64,000 nt of DNA, taken from contig NZ_CP100445.1 in the NCBI RefSeq assembly GCF_024227435.1, positions 868,001 through 932,000 of the forward strand, written 5' to 3'. Below, in pieces: positions 62,152 to 64,000 of this stretch. Source of the DNA: Natrinema caseinilyticum (GTDB taxonomy: Archaea; Halobacteriota; Halobacteria; Halobacteriales; Natrialbaceae). The translations under genes and the position numbers were made by a program. The stretch's first letter is position 1, and the number at the start of each line of letters is the position of its first letter. The notes under the pieces were generated by a model. That model ran no database searches, was not told where the DNA came from, and saw only the letters and a program-made list of their open reading frames with translations.

Positions 62152-63226
62152 GAACGAGCGGATCGGCGTCGTGGTGACCGCGTACGACGAGGCGGCGTTC
62201 GTCGGACGCGTCATCGAAACGGTGCCGGAGTACGTCGACCGAATCTACGCCGTCGACGACAGATCGCCGGACGAGAGCTGGGAGGTGATTCGGCGGGTCG
62301 CCGAGCGGATGAACCGCCAGCACGACGGCGAGGCCCCCGGCCCGGAACTCACGGTCGCCGACGGGGGTGACGACCGACGCGTCGTCCCCATCCGTCACGA
62401 GCAGAACCGGGGCTACGGCGCGGCGGTCAAAACCGGCTACCGTCGGGCCGCGGCGGACGGAATAGACGTCGTCGCCGTGATGAACGGCGACGGACAGATG
62501 GACCCCGACATCCTCGACCGGATCATCGACCCGGTGGTCACCGGCGATGCGGACTACGCCAAGGGGAACCGGTTGCTCAACCCGGAGGACAGAGACGACA
62601 TGTCGACGTTTCGGTTCACCGGAAACGCGATACTCACCGCGCTCTCGAAGTTCGCCACGGGCTACTGGTCAATCGGCGATCCGCAAAACGGCTACACGGC
62701 AATTTCGCGGGACGCGATCGAAGCGCTCGAGCTCGAGGAGATAACCGACCAGTACGGATTCCTCAATCACATCCTGACGCACCTCAACGTGGCCGGCCGT
62801 CGGGTCGCCGACGTCCCCATGTCCGCCGTGTACGGCGACGAGGAGAGCAGCATCCGGTACACGTCGTTCATCAACTTCGTGTCCCGCCTGTTGCTTCGGA
62901 GTTTCTGCTGGCGATTGAAAACCAGGTACCTCGTCCGGTCGTTCAATCCGGCCGTCGTCTACTACGGCGCGGGGGCCGTCGGACTGCTCGGCGGACTCGT
63001 CGGACTGCTCGGGTCGGCCGTTCGGGCGATAGGGGGGAAAGACGGTTTCACCGGCGGCGTCTCCTCGTTCGTCGCCGCGTTGATCGGACTCGTCTCGCTG
63101 TGTACGGCTATCCGGCTCGACGCCGCGGCGAACGACGAACTGACGGTGTCGTGTGCCGACTGGAACGACCACCGTCCACCGGCGGGGGGCGACGGCGATC
63201 CGGCGGCGGATCAGTCGATCGAGTAG
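62144..63226 (+). CDS. family 2 glycosyltransferase with C-terminal membrane helices
   Basis: 360 residues. GT-A fold: VVVTAYDEAAFVGRVIETVP, the DDRSPDES site, and NGDGQMDPDI (metal-binding). The middle (TGYWSIGDPQNGYTAISRDA) resembles dolichol-phosphate sugar transferases. Two C-terminal hydrophobic segments (AVGLLGGLVGLLG and FVAALIGLVSL). It probably moves a sugar onto a lipid carrier. It overlaps the dehydrogenase gene by 8 bases, so it belongs to the same operon. Confidence 0.87.
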   Translation: MYKNERIGVVVTAYDEAAFVGRVIETVPEYVDRIYAVDDRSPDESWEVIRRVAERMNRQHDGEAPGPELTVADGGDDRRVVPIRHEQNRGYGAAVKTGYRRAAADGIDVVAVMNGDGQMDPDILDRIIDPVVTGDADYAKGNRLLNPEDRDDMSTFRFTGNAILTALSKFATGYWSIGDPQNGYTAISRDAIEALELEEITDQYGFLNHILTHLNVAGRRVADVPMSAVYGDEESSIRYTSFINFVSRLLLRSFCWRLKTRYLVRSFNPAVVYYGAGAVGLLGGLVGLLGSAVRAIGGKDGFTGGVSSFVAALIGLVSLCTAIRLDAAANDELTVSCADWNDHRPPAGGDGDPAADQSIE

Positions 63227-63408
63227 GTCACGATATCCTCTCCCTCGCAGGCGGGACAGGTGGTCGTTCCGGTCGACACCGTCGTTCCGCAGTCGCGACA
63301 CTCGTTTACGACGTCGACCGAGTCGTCGCGCCCCGACGCCGACTCGGGAGCGTCTGTCACGCGTTTCGATACAGCGAACAGTTCGTCGAGGAGGGTAGAC
63401 AGACTCAT
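63211..63408 (-). CDS. small zinc ribbon protein
   Basis: 65 residues ending with CRDCGTTVSTGTTTCPACEG, two CxxC knuckles of a zinc ribbon; the N-terminal 40 residues are helical and acidic. Convergent with the glycosyltransferase, overlapping it by 16 bases. Role unknown. Confidence 0.68.
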   Translation of the reverse strand: MSLSTLLDELFAVSKRVTDAPESASGRDDSVDVVNECRDCGTTVSTGTTTCPACEGEDIVTYSID

Positions 63409-63517
63409 AGAACGGGGTTCAATCCAGCTTTTCAGGAGAAGAGCATAAGCATTTCGTGATCGGCGACGGGGGTTCCGGTATCGATCGCCGATCTCCGACG
63501 AGAGCCGAGAACGAGGG

Positions 63518-64000
63518 TTACAGCGACTGTGACCGCGGCTCGAGGATTCGCTTCGTAGAGCGGTCCAGTCTCTCGACCGCGCCGCGAGACGCGGCGACGT
63601 CGACGAGTAGATCGGTCAGGTTCACGAGGTCGCCGACGTACTCGCGCCGACGACGTCGCCACCGATCGGTCGCGCCCTCGTCGGCGAGGAGCTCGAGGGT
63701 TCGTTCGCGAACCGCCTCGTAGGAGTCGAACTGTTCCGCGAGCCCGGCGCGCTCGAGCGCCCGAAACTCGCCGTACTCGTGGGTGTCGGTGCCACGATAT
63801 CTGAGCGCGGGCGTCCCCAACAGCGCCGCCTCGGTGGCCATCGTTCCGGTGTCCGCGACCAGCAGGGACGCCTCGGCCATGGCGTCGTGGATCAGCGCGG
63901 GGTGGAGATCGTAGGGCCGGGCCGGCAGGCTCGACAGATCCATTTCGCCGCCTTCGTCCGAGACGAAGACGGTCGCGTCCTCGCTCACCCGTCGGATCAG
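63518..64000 (-). CDS. DUF354-like glycosyltransferase/epimerase-fold protein, N-terminus beyond window
   Basis: The frame is open to base 64000, leaving at least 160 C-terminal residues. ALIHDAMAEASLLVADTGTM with TEAALLGTPALRY matches the C-terminal nucleotide-sugar-binding half of DUF354 proteins, which resemble UDP-GlcNAc 2-epimerases and GT-B transferases. Facing the sugar operon, it could supply the 2-epimerase or a transfer step, but only the full gene can show this. Confidence 0.75.
   Translation of the reverse strand: MIRRVSEDATVFVSDEGGEMDLSSLPARPYDLHPALIHDAMAEASLLVADTGTMATEAALLGTPALRYRGTDTHEYGEFRALERAGLAEQFDSYEAVRERTLELLADEGATDRWRRRRREYVGDLVNLTDLLVDVAASRGAVERLDRSTKRILEPRSQSL

Overview
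The window is chromosomal DNA from a halophilic archaeon (class Halobacteria, probably Natrialbales; the order is an inference). The signs are high GC with strongly G/C third positions, very acidic proteins, twin-arginine signal peptides, many leaderless genes with a TATA element about 25-28 bases before an ATG or GTG, and typically haloarchaeal families (DUF7344, DUF7282, DUF7563, ba3 oxidase, DnaK/GrpE/DnaJ). I found no rRNA, recognisable tRNA, CRISPR array or complete insertion sequence.

Layout. 0-7.1 kb: a cut HAD hydrolase, a tungsten/molybdenum aldehyde ferredoxin oxidoreductase next to a MoaD/SAMP-like protein ending in Gly-Gly, a TrxB-like flavoprotein, a FAD oxidoreductase with a Rieske tail, a truncated acyl-CoA-synthetase-like protein and a sugar-transfer ATP-grasp protein. 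7.3-14.1 kb: the DnaJ/DnaK/GrpE chaperone set on the minus strand with a membrane histidine kinase inserted on the plus strand; grpE carries an apparent frameshift at a homopolymer. 14.3-17.9 kb: an XPB-type helicase and its nuclease partner Bax1 (DUF790), with a small zinc-finger gene opposite. 17.9-25.9 kb: an LDH/MDH-family dehydrogenase, response regulator, secreted CARDB-like repeat protein, truncated CPBP protein, Drg GTPase, VOC protein, UspA protein and a regulator plus membrane protein pair.

26.6-29.6 kb: a four-gene cytochrome ba3 oxidase operon, followed by a decayed CoxG-like gene. 30-33 kb: alpha/beta hydrolase, zinc ribbon and a tyrosine-recombinase-like gene. 33.1-41.6 kb: a nine-gene Mrp-type sodium/proton antiporter operon on the minus strand, nearly all genes overlapping by 1-14 bases, behind a promoter region with a perfect 43-base tandem duplication that carries a palindrome in each copy. 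42-47.7 kb: ferredoxin-like protein, MmgE/PrpD protein, dihydroorotate dehydrogenase, Tat-exported protein and dihydroorotase.

48-64 kb is envelope and sugar related: a candidate structured RNA upstream of a nucleotide-sugar epimerase, a heavily glycosylatable repeat surface protein, several small membrane or DNA-binding regulators, and an overlapping operon whose acetyltransferase, aminotransferase, Gfo/Idh oxidase and UDP-sugar dehydrogenase match the WbpD/E/B/A logic for making a 2,3-diacetamido uronic acid, followed by a GT2 glycosyltransferase. The most interesting unexplained items are the intergenic structured RNA (48286-48385), the grpE frameshift, the duplicated operator before the Mrp operon, the inverted repeat against the dnaJ start, and the WbpABDE-like sugar operon.
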